From Heliopora coerulea (lineage: Eukaryota > Cnidaria > Anthozoa > Scleralcyonacea > Helioporidae): a DNA stretch of 64,000 nucleotides. The notes beneath the pieces are model-generated. The model did no database searches. It saw nothing but the letters and a program-made list of their open reading frames with translations, and had not been told where the DNA came from. Position 1 is the first letter of the stretch. Each line of letters starts with the position of its first letter. A program made the position numbers and the translations under genes. Location: contig JASJOG010000032.1 in NCBI GenBank assembly GCA_030142905.1, positions 2,185,816 through 2,249,815 on the forward strand. Direction: 5' to 3'. Shown piece after piece: positions 50,709 to 62,405 of this stretch.

Positions 50709-51020
50709 GTTATTTTTCAGTCGTTTCCCTAAAGAAAACAAAGAAGATAAAGAACACGAGAGGTAAGAGTGACTGTCTGTTCAATTTCCTATCGATGGAT
50801 TCAATCGGCAAAGCATATGTGAATACTCTCGCACACACAGTATAGCATTTTATTATTACTGGGTCGTTCTTGTTTCTCACCGCGTCAAAAACAACACACA
50901 CACAAACAAAACCGTGATTGTAATCACGATTTTTTTTGTCAAACAACGACGCTATAATAAAACCAATGGCAAAACGGGGTCTGATAGTCCTGTTATTATT
51001 ACTCTCGTGTTGGCAAGATG

Positions 51021-51093
51021 GCTTCATTAGCTCAGTCGGTAGAGCGTTCGACTTTTAATCGAACGGTCGTGGGTTCGAACCCCGCATCAAGCC
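51021..51093 (+). tRNA. tRNA-Lys (UUU), right TIR copy
   Basis: A 73-nt cloverleaf like the left copy. D-arm GCTC..GAGC fully paired, anticodon arm TTCGA-CTTTTAA-TCGAA with anticodon TTT, T-arm GTGGG-TTCGAAC-CCCGC. The acceptor arm GCTTCAT / ATCAAGC has one C-C mismatch (position 5). Pol III boxes intact. Confidence 0.93.
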
Positions 51094-51095
51094 AA

Positions 51096-51100
51096 TTTTT
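51096..51100 (+). terminator. Pol III terminator (T5) of the right tRNA-Lys
   Basis: Five T directly after GCCAA at the tRNA 3' end, as in the left copy. Confidence 0.7.
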
Positions 51101-51428
51101 CCGTTTTTTGCTCTTGTCGAAACAGCAAGAGTGGTCAGAGAGGAGAGGGTGTTTCAGGTTTTGCACGGCCGTTGGTTACCAAAATCTCCCCCGAGACGAC
51201 CCTAGGTTAGGTCCGCACGCACTGAGTCCAACCCACCCCAAAACCGGACAGGGTTTATTAGGTATTCACGAATGCCGATCGCTGATTGGTCTAAACGTTA
51301 ACAGGAAATTCTTAAGTCACTCCCCCTGACGGTAATCCTGAATCCGGCTCCCTGATTGGTCCATTCAAAAAATCCTGTCTCCTGATTGGTAAGTCTTTGG
51401 AATAATCTCCTCCTGAACTTATACTACT

Positions 51429-51434
51429 CAGGTG
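51429..51434. repeat. Target-site duplication CAGGTG, right copy (outer Polinton)
   Basis: Same as 6215-6220. Confidence 0.92.
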
Positions 51435-52176
51435 ATGGGTCCCCAGGGACCCGGCTTGGGCATTAATGTTATGATATTGTGTACTGAAAATATGGCAATA
51501 GGGAGCTATTCAGACGTACACAAACTAAAGCATCGTTAAATACTTTTTGAACGTCACTTTGTTTTTATCATTACTGGTTACCATGGCAACACCGAGAATA
51601 GTGTTTGAAATGAACATATTGTAAGTGATTTGCATCGAAATATTGTTTTTTTTTTGACTTGAGGAAGAGACTGATTTTTGTACTAAAGAGGGAAAGTGTA
51701 TAGTGGCTATGGATAAAAATTGTTTTGAAACTGACTAGAGGTGTGAAATAGTCTGTGACGTTCCACTTTACAGAAAGTGTTTTACGTACTTTTTTTTATC
51801 AAAAATTTTGCATCTATGTGATAGCTGATAAATTGCTTGCTTTTGGAGCAATGTCCAACATGCTTTTGAATACGTAAGTAAACTGTACAGTGGTAGTAGT
51901 AAAAATAAAAACATGGCAACAAGGTAGTTTGAAGATAGTTCCTCAACTCTTATGTAAATTACTGTTGATGTCCACCATTTTTAAAGACCATTTATACAAT
52001 AGTGCACGTGCTTATCAGCACACTGTCCCAAATTTCTGGCCATGATAAATAGTAAGGATCTTATTTTCATATATGGTGAGGACACTGTTTTCTTTTTTTT
52101 TGAGATATTTACTGAAAATTATTTCTTGACACCACTCTCACTTATTTCACTTATTTAATTTTTGTACAGGTACTAA
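51435..52176. other. 5' leader side of the split piggyBac element; no gene
   Basis: Begins with GGGTCCCCAGGGACCC next to GCTTGGGCA, an inverted copy of the motif at 6041. The rest is AT-rich with no clear coding sequence up to the transposase start. Confidence 0.5.
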
Positions 52177-53734
52177 ATGATGGAAGCTAAAAACCGAAGA
52201 TATTCAGCAAATGAAGCAGTCAATCATCTTATGCAGATGCTCAAATATGAATGTTCCAATGATGGTGATGATTCTATTCGATCAGATGATCATTGTGAGC
52301 TTGATGATGTTGAAGTTGTTGAGATGTCAGATGGCATAGATTTAGATCAGGACCATGTTTCAGTTCTTGAAAGTGGCTACTCATCTCAATCTGGCAGAAA
52401 GTGGTCCGGTGTTCCACCTGTGTCTTCAAAAACTCGTGGTGCAAATGTTTTTAGTGGTAATCAAGGGCTCATATCAATAGTGAAAACAAAGCTAGAAGCT
52501 TTGGACCTTTTTTTGACCTCTGAAATTATCAACACGATTGTAAAATAGACAAACAAGTACAGGAAATGCAAGAAAACAGACTGGCAAACTCTTACAGTTT
52601 CTGAATTTCAGGCATATCTTGGTCTTTTATATGCTGCCAGAGTGTCAAAAGGAAACCACGAAAACATCAGGGAGATGTGGAAAGATGGACCTCTTTCGAG
52701 GCCAGTTTTTGCTGTGACAATGCCAAGGAACTGGTTTGAAGAAATTACTGATTGCATTCGCTTTGATAACTTGGATACTCGGCAGGAGAGGAGGGAATGT
52801 GATAAGTTTGCTCTATTCTGTACATTATGGGATTTGTTAATTTCACAGTGCAAAAAGAACTATAATCTTTCAGAGTTTTTGTGCATCAATAAACAGCTCA
52901 TCCCCTTCAGAGGGAGATGGCCATTCAGGCAACATTTACCATCGAAGCCAGATAAATATGGCATAAAGGGTTTTCTCCCAGTGGATTGTAGCACTGGATA
53001 TATCTGTGATGGAATACCATGTACAGGCAAAGGAACTGATAGAAAAACCACGGTTGGACTGGCATCCAATGTAGTCAAGCAATTAGTTGAGCCATTTTAT
53101 GGAGGTGGAAGAAATATCACCACTGATAATTACTTTACAGATTTTGGCCTCTGTTGGAACAGTTAGAAAAAAAAAATGAGACATCCCAGAAGGCTTTACC
53201 GATGCCAAAAGCCTTCCTGTTGGCAGTTGCCACTTCACATTTGATCAAAATATGACAGTTACTTCATTCATTCCAAAGAAAAACAAACGTTTCATGCTTC
53301 TTTCAAGAATGCATAATGATGCTAAGGTTGACAGTGCTACTGGGAAACCAGACATAATACTATTCTACAATAGTACTATAGGAGGAGTCGATACAGTCAA
53401 TCAGCTTGCACACTCTTATTCAGTGCAGCGCAAAACAAAGCATTGGCCTCTTGCTTACTTCACAAATGTCCTCAGTCTTTCTGCTATCAAGGCTTATATT
53501 GCATTTATGCAATGTCAAAGTTGGAAAAAAGGTGTATCATTTGCATGGAGGCTGTTTCTTCAAGAGCTTGCACTTGAATTGGTGCAGCCACACTTACTTG
53601 CAAGGGCACAAAATGTAGATGGAGTTCACCTTGCTATTCAGAACAAAATGCGTGCACGTGGAATTGAAATTTCTCACCCAACAAGAGATGATGAAACAAA
53701 TGCACCTGAAAGCGTTGTTACATATGCTTTTTAA
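52177..53734 (+). pseudogene. piggyBac transposase, degraded
   Basis: ATG at 52177. DDE_Tnp_1_7-type features: INKQLIPFRGRWPFRQHLPS, then DKYGIKGF; GRNITTDNYFTD; IGGVDTVNQLAHSYSVQRK. Lesions: TAG at 52546-52548, TAG at 53164-53166 and a frame change between 53166 and 53252. Catalytic aspartates of the usual D-E-Q and G-V-D-x-x-D sites read N (INKQ, VNQL), so it was inactive beyond the stops. The usual C-terminal cysteine-rich domain is not seen. Confidence 0.75.
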
Positions 53735-54269
53735 ATCATGTTGATAGAAAATCCTCACGATCATTTCAGAAATGCAACAGGACTGTCTGTGCTTCACATT
53801 CAACCAAAGAGGAGACATTTGTCTGCAGCCAATCAAAATGCTGAAGAAATTAATTGCAAACATTGCAAAGTGTTATCTCCAAGTACTATTTCATTTGTGA
53901 TATCATCATTATGTTCATGTTTGAAAGAAACTGTTTCATGCAATCTAAATATATTTTTTTTTTAATTTCTTTAGATCACTCTGAATATTTTTAACTTTGC
54001 GGTTGCGATATGGCTCTGTAAGGCCAAGGGTGCACTACACCCTGGAATGCGACAATCTCATGACTATCTCTAAAGTTTGTTTATTGATTAGCAGTCCACC
54101 CAGGATTTTTGACACACCTGGGTGGTAACCAAAACTACTATCCCCAGGAGGTACTGCAATACACCCTTATCCTCTTCTACCTCATTTCCAATAGTAAATG
54201 ATAAATTTTGCATTGGGTCCCTAAGGACCCATCTTGGGCACCAACATTCTGCAAAAACCTTGGGGTTAA
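53735..54269. other. 3' end of the piggyBac element
   Basis: Non-coding tail after the transposase. The subterminal motif GGGTCCCTAAGGACCCATCT followed by TGGGCACC (near 54210-54241) is the inverted partner of the left end. It finishes GGG-TTAA at 54263-54269. Confidence 0.55.
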
Positions 54270-54799
54270 GCAATTACTGCATCTACAAGTTATAGCTACC
54301 TGGTGTTCTCTGTCATGTCACTCGAGGGCACCTGTAACAGATGAATCTCTTTGTTCCATGAGTGGACCTTAGGTGACTATTAAACTTTGTAACTGCGCAT
54401 AACTCTTTGAACATATTTTTCAGATATGAAAACGTAAGAGGAGTAAAGTTCAAAATGATAACTGTAATTCTTGTGATTATATTTTTCCAGCAAATGTTCA
54501 GCAAAAGGAGTACAAAGAAGGGAATGTATGTGGGAGCTTTAAATATTGCATATGGTCAGTTCAACATAATACAGTAATGAGGCATGCTCGTTCCCACCCA
54601 CAGCATACACCTAGTTGTTAGGATACAATATAAAACATGCCAAATACGAATAAAATAACACAAGGTAATTAAAATGGTGATGCCACCAGCACTACCAGCT
54701 GCAGAACCCATTCTATATGCTACCAATATTCACTACCCAATTATCCAAGTGTAGTATAAAAATCTGCTGAGAATTATACCACAAATGCAATGATTTTGT

Positions 54800-55975
54800 A
54801 GAAGAGATTTTTTTCACCTCTACCAGATTTGAATGGGCACTTCCCATTCAAAGTGGAGTGCCCAAGGGAGTATCCTTGGGCCCATCCTGTTCAATATTTA
54901 TGTCAACGACTTGCCCTCTGTCCCTCAGTGTGGCAAATCCAAGACATGCTTGATGACAACAAACTTTACATAACCTTTCCCATTCAACAGTGCATATCTA
55001 TTGCGGCAGACATGAACAAAGACCTTACTAAGTTCAGGAACTGGTGCTTTGATAATCGGCTCCTCCTTAACGCATCAAAAAACCAAACTAATGCTGTTCG
55101 GTAGTCGTCAAATGATCGCCAAAATCCCAAATTTCAATCTGTCCTTGCTTGATAAAGATCTGGTCCCTACCCGTTGTGCTAGGGACCTAGGGGTGATTTT
55201 CGACAATTGGCTTACTTTCAGTGATCATACTGTTACGACCGTGTCATCTTGTATGTTAAGCTTGACCCAAATAAATCGCATCAAGCACGTATTTGACAAA
55301 GACTTGCTTACAACCATAATTAAGGGTTTAGTTTTCAGTAAAATGTTCTATTGTTCAAGCGTATGGTCAAATACTTCTGCTACTAACATCAAGTTACAGG
55401 CTATTCAGAACTTTGCTGCCCACATAGTGACCAGATCAAGAAAATTCGACCATATCACACCAATCCTTAAACAGCTTCGTTGGATACCAGTTAAAGACCA
55501 TTTATATTATTGTGATGCCTTATTGACATTTAAGTGCATGAATGGTATGGCACCGACCAACCTTAGTTCTAGATTCAGCAAGAGGGGCACGATTAGTGGT
55601 CGCTCAACTTGCAATGCAAACAAACTGGACATACCGCGCTATAAAACTGCTACAGGCCAGCGAAACTTTTTATATCGCGCAGTAACCATTTGGAACAACT
55701 TGCCCAGTGATATAAAATTGAGCTCCTCTTGATCAACATATTTAAATGCAAGTTGAAAAATCATCTTCTAATGAGTCAATTTTAATTTTTAACTTGTCGT
55801 TTTAACTTATGTTGTAAACTTTTGCTTAGTAACTTTGATACATTAATATTCTTAACTCATTGTATATTTTTATTCTATATTTTAAATTGCATTGTAATCA
55901 CTAAGATAGATTTTTTTAGATGGATACTTAAGCTCTGAAAAGCCCCTTTGGGGAGAGTTTAATAAATTATTGTAT
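54800..55975 (+). mobile_element. 5'-truncated LINE (non-LTR retrotransposon), 3' half
   Basis: A reverse-transcriptase C-terminal part, frameshifted: VPKGVSLGPILFNIYVNDLP near 54860; then RDLGVIFDNWLTFSDH, IKGLVFSKMFYCSSVWSN, ILKQLRWIPVKDHLYY and TIWNNLPSDIKLSSS at the end (about 55730). This C-terminal layout is typical of CR1/L2-like LINEs. It ends in TTGTATTGTATTATT after a 3' UTR. The 5' truncation is the usual outcome of LINE insertion. Confidence 0.75.
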
Positions 55976-57039
55976 TGTATTATTTAGCTCCCAAAAAGCA
56001 CTTGCATTCATGCATCAATCTCATGGCATCCCTACTGCAGTGATTGATGAGACAGGATGACATATTTCTCCTTCCGACCGAAATGTGTACATCTCAACAG
56101 TTAATTTTTCTGACAATATAAAATGATTTTATATTCCTTCTTGCTCAACTGTTTGTGTTGTAACTGCAGTTGAAAATTTACTAATTCTTCCACTTCCATC
56201 ACTAAAAGATTAAATATGTTTAAATGTATAATAAATGCAACATGCAATTTCTCCCATTGTCTTATATGCTTTAATAAATTTTGTTGATAACATAACTTGA
56301 TTTCAAAGAAAGCCAAAGCTTTCACTTTCAAGCAATTTCAGATAAGTTCATATGTCCCAGATAAACAAAATGAAGCACAAGGATCAAAAAAACAAAACAC
56401 ATTTCATTATTAAAATCTTCCATCTTTTTATACACTAGTTTTGTTTTTGCAATCAATGAATTTTATGTAAACCTGAATTATTTATTTTAGCAGGTATGCC
56501 CCATAAAAAAAAAGCAATTTACATGAACTTTAAGTAACTCATCATCATTTCTACAACAGTCATGCAAATATAGCTTTAACTTTATATTTTAAAGCTAAGG
56601 GTTACCTAAGCATCATATTATAACCATGTCCTCTACTAATTATGATTAAACTTTTGGATTAATGAATAAAACTCAATAATCATGTTTTAGGGTCATGTAA
56701 ATGTGTAACAACTGCTCCAGGTGGAAGTTTATTTTGAATTGGAAGCTGGGTCCTGATCTGTTTAGGGTAAATACTCCTATACAGGATAGAGAATTATGCT
56801 TGTGGGCTCTTAGGTGAGTTAGTGAGATTTTGAGGTCAACGAGATAATTGTGACCTAATACTGCAGCAATTTCCACAACGATCACATGATGACATGTGTG
56901 TTCCCAATAGACATGAGAGAGCAACATGAGTTAAAAGTTTAATACAGGTTGTTTTCTGTTAGAACACTGGCAGGGGTATGGATGTATTTCAGCAGTCAGA
57001 AGACCATTGACCAAGTGTTTGGATCAGCCAAAGTGATTT
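55976..57039. other. No gene seen
   Basis: AT-rich host DNA between the LINE and the DDE_4 relic. No convincing frame. Confidence 0.45.
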
Positions 57040-57850
57040 CAGATTCCAAATGGTACTGAAGAGGAAAGCTGATGATGTGAATGGTGATAAACATTTAACT
57101 GACACTAAAAAATACTTTAAAGAGAAAGAATTGGAGAAGTTTAAAGCAAAGATGCTCAATTCTAAAAATATGGAACAACAGGAAGAAGTTGAAATTTTAC
57201 ACAGGGTTCATACATCCCAAAGTATTTGATATCTGTTTTAATTATAATACAGATGGGAAACTAACTGTACAAAAGGACTACAAACTTCCCCTAACCAAAC
57301 AGTCCTTACTAGTACTAATTAGGCTATGCTTGGGATTTAGCAAGCAGCACATTTCATACCCACTCTCAATAAGCACAATAACTGTTTTAAGATGCTGAAC
57401 ATTTGTCCATCAAGAACACATATTCAGTACAACTCCTCTCTCCAATTAATTACATACTGTGCAGAAATAAAGATTGCTTGACCTAGGGGTCCTACAAACC
57501 ATGAATTAAGAGATGCAATACTGCTGAAGCTTTGGTTGGAGTGTCATCATCAGGAGCACTGTTGTTGATTTCGGAGATATATGGAGGAGAACATATATGA
57601 CAAATAATTAACTGAAAGGTGTGGTATTCCAGAAAAAAATGGAGAGGGGGATGAAATAATGGCAGACAAAGGGTTTTTAATAGAAGACTTGGTTAGGCCT
57701 AGTGGTAGGAGTCACCTCGAGCCTTGAAGTATTGCCAGTACCATGCTCCATGTTGAAAGAGCTCTTGGTAGAATTAAAGAATTTAAAATGCTAACACATG
57801 TTCAGTCAACTCACATTTTGGCTTATGTTGGTTAACAAACTTTCAAGAAC
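57040..57850 (+). pseudogene. DDE_4-type (Harbinger/ISL2EU-like) transposase relic
   Basis: Pieces in several frames: KFYTGFIHPKVFDICFNY and SLLVLIRLCLGFSKQHIS with YPLSISTITVLRC at 57195-57398 (the usual F-x-T-G-F..L-L-V-L-M-x-L-R-x-G-L..F-x-I-S-x-S-T-V). Near 57660, IMADKGFLIEDLV, then HVERALGRIKEFKML (57755) are the closing D and E motifs. Full of stops and gaps. Confidence 0.6.
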
Positions 57851-58730
57851 AGCTGTTAAAGTAGATAAATCTCACCAAATGTTTTAATTATTTATCATTT
57901 ATTAGCCTTTAACAGATTTATGTCATTGTACATAAATTTTGGGTAATGTATTTACATATAACATAACTTGTCATCATTATTGTAAGCTTACAAAATACAA
58001 TGATAATTTTCAGTAAACTAGAAAAGAACTTGGTAAATATTTACAAGATAAACATGGGTAAAAGAAATTAGTCATATAAGCGTTCAAAAATACAATGTTG
58101 TTTGCAACCCAATTCCTGTCTAATGTAATTCTTTCAATTAAAAATAAAAATACACATGCTTCCTTTTTAAATTAAGAGATTTGTCTGTGTCAAACTGTAA
58201 ACAAAACTTACCACCAGTCTATGCAGCATCAGCAATACATTTATCCCAACATGATGTTGCTGCTTTAACTTCAACACACCTATCAGCAGAATTGTCAGTG
58301 ACCAGTGCATGTGGTGATGCTCCCAGTCAAAACTGCTTCTTGGATATTTATATCAGGGTGGCCATTTTCAGATTGATACTGAAGGTGTCTGGCCAATGTG
58401 CAAGGCTCCTGTCTTAATGCAGGAAGTCTTTGACTAGGGTAGATATCACGATTTCTATCGATAATTTGCCAACAGGCAACAGCTACTATGTTGCCGAGTT
58501 TTATGGAAGATGTCCATCCTCTCTTGGCTTTTGTTCAGGTCTTCCTTAAACCGCACTCTTTACTGACAATGCTTCTGCTTGCGATTTCATCTGTGGCCAC
58601 CCAGCTAAGGTCTCACAATTCATTTCTTCAAATGGTGGTATTGTGTTCCCGACTGGAGAATGATTGTTCAAAACAGAAAGCATGGACAGTTGCCCATTCT
58701 TGTTCTCCTTCTGGAATGCTTGAAGTCTTT
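57851..58730. other. No gene seen
   Basis: AT-rich spacer. A short open frame at 58181-58417 has no recognisable content. Confidence 0.4.
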
Positions 58731-59389
58731 AGGGGCCACATCCACATTCATGTCATACATAACGTCTAATTGACGTCATCACTTGTACCCACCCACCTCA
58801 GATGACATCGTCCATGGTTTAGTCATATTTTGACTGCTAAAAAGTTCCCAAACGTCACCAGTTGATCTTTGTCAAATTTAATTCACAAGATAACCCTCCC
58901 ATGTTTCCTGAAGGATACATGTAGCTGTCTTTTCTCGTGACAGTACTGAAGATTCATTAAAAACAAAGATATTTGCAATGCATGTTTTATTTGAAAGTAA
59001 TTTTAAAGACTTTTCAATATGTTTAAATCATGCTATTTACAGAAGATAGGTAGATAATGTCATGGTACAAAGTCTGGATCACATCATGATATACTAATTT
59101 GCTCTCAAAGCTACCACAGGTGATGCCTTTTGAAGGGCTCTATTTACTGCATATTGCAGACAGCCAAATGCAGAAACAAAATTATTGTACCAAAGGGATT
59201 TTTATATTCTTCCAAGATCTACAAAATTATAAATCTGTTATTTAATATCAACCAAAAATAAAAGTATCATCATATTTACAAGTCTTTGACTGCAAATTCA
59301 CATCGCTGACAAACAAACTGTAATGCATTCAAAGCATCATCTGTATGAAGGTCTAGCCTTATGCAGTAGTCATGGTACCCATCAGAACC

Positions 59390-60730
59390 ATACACATCAG
59401 GTGATTGTGGTGTTAACTCCACTTCTCACTTGTGCATCCTTGCTATTAACCCATTTTAACATGTCTGATGTCAAAGACTGGTGCATTCTCTTGAGTTTCA
59501 AAGTTTTTTGTTTGTTTGGTGGCGACTGAGAGATGATTGTGTTCCAAAAACTTCTGCCACATCTTTCCAATGAGCAGTAGATCAACTGAACTTCTTTGGA
59601 TGTTAACTTTTGGTGGCAATGAAACATGCTTTGATGTCTCTCTCTCTTGGTTTTTGATTTAAAGGAGAAAGATGGGAAAATTTTACGACTTCCGTGTGCC
59701 TTCTCCATAGATGGTTTCCCTGCATCACCAAAGTGTTTGTTTTTATTTGTTGTTTCCTGAAGAAATGTGTTCCAACAACCCTGGTACATAACACTTTGTA
59801 ATGGTGATGGGAACCTCATATCCTGTCCCAAGAAGTCTTTGGCTGCTTGAGAGCAAAATTCACTACAGCAAGATTTGTCATTGCACTCAATAAAAATTAC
59901 TTCTTTTAGGTGATGATCCATATAGTGATGCATTTGTATTCATGAAGAACTCTTGACAGGCACTTAAGGCACTTCTGGACATGGTCATAGTCATCATACA
60001 GGTAATTGTCCTTGTTAACAATAATTGGTTGGGTCTGAACAGGGAAGCCATCAAAGGTAAGACCATGCCAATAATGATGAGCAATTGCATTTGTAGCTCG
60101 ATCAAAAGCAATTTTTTCTTTATCTATACCACTCTGCAATGCAGGAGCAACTGGGAAAAACACTACACTTGCAGGAGAACAGACATGTTCTATTGGGTTA
60201 AAGGCGGAGTAGCAAGCAGCACGTGTCATAACATCCAATATGTCTGTAATAGAACAATGAGTCGGCTAGGTGTGAAGTTGGACCCTCCATCAGCCAGAAA
60301 CATGAAAATAGATTTCTCATCTATTTGGGATTCCGGAATATTGTAAAGATTGGTTACATGAGTTGCTGCTGTGGTTGAGTTATATTTGTGGGAACAAATC
60401 GTGAAACGGGTTGGACCTGAGTATGGCATATCAAGGTGAAGGCAACCAAGTCTGCCATATTTGCATTCCTTGATCACTAAATTAGTGACGTGGTTGTACT
60501 TATCAATATTTTCTTTGGGAAATGAAATGTGATAGAACTGACCATCAATTTCATCAAATCCATAGTATAATGGCAACTCTTCTGAACATGAAGTGTATCT
60601 TCCTTTTATAATTTCCTTTGTGCTATTGGGTTTCAGCCTAACAACATCACAATGGAACTGGGCACTAATAGCTTTCGATATTACATCTAAATGATTCAGT
60701 GATGATAAATTTTTAAACATCTCTGTCAAA
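59390..60730 (-). pseudogene. DDE-like transposase relic of the 4.4-kb transposon
   Basis: In order: KGRYTSCSEELPLYYGFDEI, LVIKECKYGRLGCLHLDMPY, IFMFLADGGSNFTPSRL (acidic catalytic-like D), then after a one-base shift at about 60235 AACYSAFNPIEHVCSPASVV (E-like site) and a lysine/cysteine-rich tail. The D-G-G-S-N and Y-S-A-x-N-P-I-E-H pair is shared by a class of animal transposase-like proteins. Further shifts near 59920 split the C-terminus. Confidence 0.5.
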
Positions 60731-61503
60731 TTTTTAATTTCCGCTTTGGAACGGTAAGTATTGTTGTCATTTATCTCACATGAAATAACATTTTAAGGTC
60801 TTCTTCACTCACTTTCATGTTCAACTGCATTTTGCACTGTTCTATTAAGACCAACCAGAAGTCATCAGCAACTGTGTCCATCTTTACTCCATCAATATTT
60901 TCATCGGTTATTGTAGTGGTATTGTTAGCAGTTTCGAAGAGAAAGTTGGCAACTTTGTTGTTTGTAGCTGCGATCATATTATTAATGTTGTTGTTTTTGC
61001 TTTGTAGAAACATGTACCTGGACACAGAAAGGAGGTCATTTGGAAGGGGGAAATCATGGTCACTGAGGTTTGGCTTGTCAGATGATGAAAAAATTCTATG
61101 TATTTGATGGTATCTCGAAACAGCTGGAGCACCAATTTTATTTTGGCCATGTTATCCATACTTATAACACAAGGACTGGAATCAAACAACATGCATAATT
61201 CTCTACATTGCTTGTTTCAAGCAAACAGGCAACGACCGTCTGGGTAGTACTCGTGGTAGCTGTTTTTTTTTAATCACAATTCTTGCATCAACAAGAGCCT
61301 AGTATTTATGACTGCCAACATTGCCTTTGCATGGTGCATGGAATTATCTTGTTGTTGACAATGATATACCATGTCCTCTTAAGCCAGGGACTTTGTGGCA
61401 CAGAAACACCAGAACTACTCCCAGTTTCTATGTGCCAACAACTTTGAGCAGCTAACTCATGTTGTTTTACAGGATTGGCAGCGATATTCACTGTGTCAGG
61501 GAA

Positions 61504-62405
61504 TTACTTGGCAGTTGAAGGTTGGCCACAAGTTGTTTTCGAATTTTCATGATTTGGTGTAACCAAAGACTCTTCATTTAATTCGTCATCATCAAGAAGT
61601 TCAGGATAGTGGATGTTGTCTTTGGTTTTGCATTTGTCAGCACAAAGCAATAATGCCTCAATCACTCGTGGTGTATAGACAAACTCATGGAGATTTAAAA
61701 TTATACTACTAGTTTTTGTTCTCAAAAGCATGACAGGCATAAGTTTCAAAATCTGATGCAGCACATCATTACTCATAATGCAGTCAATGCTTTCAGATAT
61801 TATGCTAGCGATTGCTTTAAATTGTTCAGATGATAATGGTTGATGAGGATATTGTGAATTTTCTATATCAATGATGTTGTCAAATGTGTCTTCCAAGTCA
61901 AATTGGAATCGTTATAGCAAAAACATTTGAGCAGCTTGTCTGATTTGCAGCTCATAATATTCACTTTTTTCACTTCTTGTTGTTTCATGCGGTGGCGAAG
62001 ATCAGTTAGAAAGATACCATCAGATATTTTAAAATTCAGTTGCCCAACTTTAAAAAGAAGGTCCTTTATTACTTCAAGTTTATGTATATAAGCTTGGCTA
62101 AGGAGAGATACATTCATTGATGGAAATGTTTTTAACTCAGCACATTTCTTCAGTAAAGCCACCACTTCACTACATCAATAATTGACCTGTTGTAATTTTG
62201 TTTTCAAAGTAGATTTTCTAGCCTTCTGTGAAGAAGAGATGTACAATTTTTTCAACGAAGAAAAATTATTCCATGAATAACATATATATGCAAGTATTTT
62301 GATAAGAGATTTGTTGTGAACAATGTCATCAGTGAAACCTATTTCTACCATGAACAACTTGGTCAACTCATATTCTTGTGACTTAAGATACTGATCATGA
62401 TTCAA
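61504..62405 (-). pseudogene. Upstream part of the same transposon gene, frameshifted
   Basis: Open pieces 62405-62175, 62165-61863 and 61896-61504 in changing frames, helical and acidic (FDNIIDIENSQYPHQPLSSE). Could be the N-terminal domain of the transposase or a second gene. No domain recognised. Confidence 0.35.

Larger units (their letters stand above)
6221..51428. mobile_element. Outer Polinton/Maverick (adintovirus-like), about 28.3 kb without its guest
   Basis: Both ends start AGTAGTATAAG in inverted orientation and are flanked by the direct 6-bp repeat CAGGTG (6215-6220 and 51429-51434). Terminal AG and a 6-bp duplication are the known Polinton signature. The contents fit: protein-primed PolB, FtsK/HerA-type ATPase, adenain-like protease, double-jelly-roll capsid protein, penton-like and core proteins, and a retroviral-type integrase. 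Subtracting the inner element and its duplication leaves about 28,313 bp, above the usual 15-20 kb. The extra length lies in accessory zones at 7-13 kb and 42-50 kb. Its polymerase, integrase and capsid genes are all broken, so it cannot move or replicate alone. Confidence 0.92.
50749..51428. repeat. Right terminal inverted repeat of the outer Polinton
   Basis: Inverted match to 6221-6912. It ends CTTATACTACT before CAGGTG. Contains the second tRNA-Lys gene. Also a splice-donor-like GAGAG|GTAAGAG (near 50763), which the left repeat shares. Confidence 0.92.
6030..54269 (+). mobile_element. piggyBac-type transposon, split by the outer Polinton
   Basis: The left end is TTAA at 6030 followed by CCC; the right end is GGG followed by TTAA at 54266. 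Both ends carry the subterminal motif GTGCCCAAG(C/A)TGGGTCC (6041 and, inverted, near 54230). A degraded piggyBac transposase lies at 52177-53734. Outside the Polinton (6221-51428) the element is about 3.0 kb, the normal size for the family. The left and right inner parts are 6034-6220 and 51429-54265. An extra copy of the motif at 51438-51462 ends at a TTAA, so a smaller nested or alternative end cannot be excluded. Confidence 0.6.

Noticed and set aside
6037..51466. A short piggyBac-like MITE with TTAA ends at 6037 and 51463 as the host of the Polinton.
   Set aside because: Possible, but the transposase at 52177-53734 with a matching right end at 54266 makes one larger autonomous element more economical. 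Left open in the feature entry.
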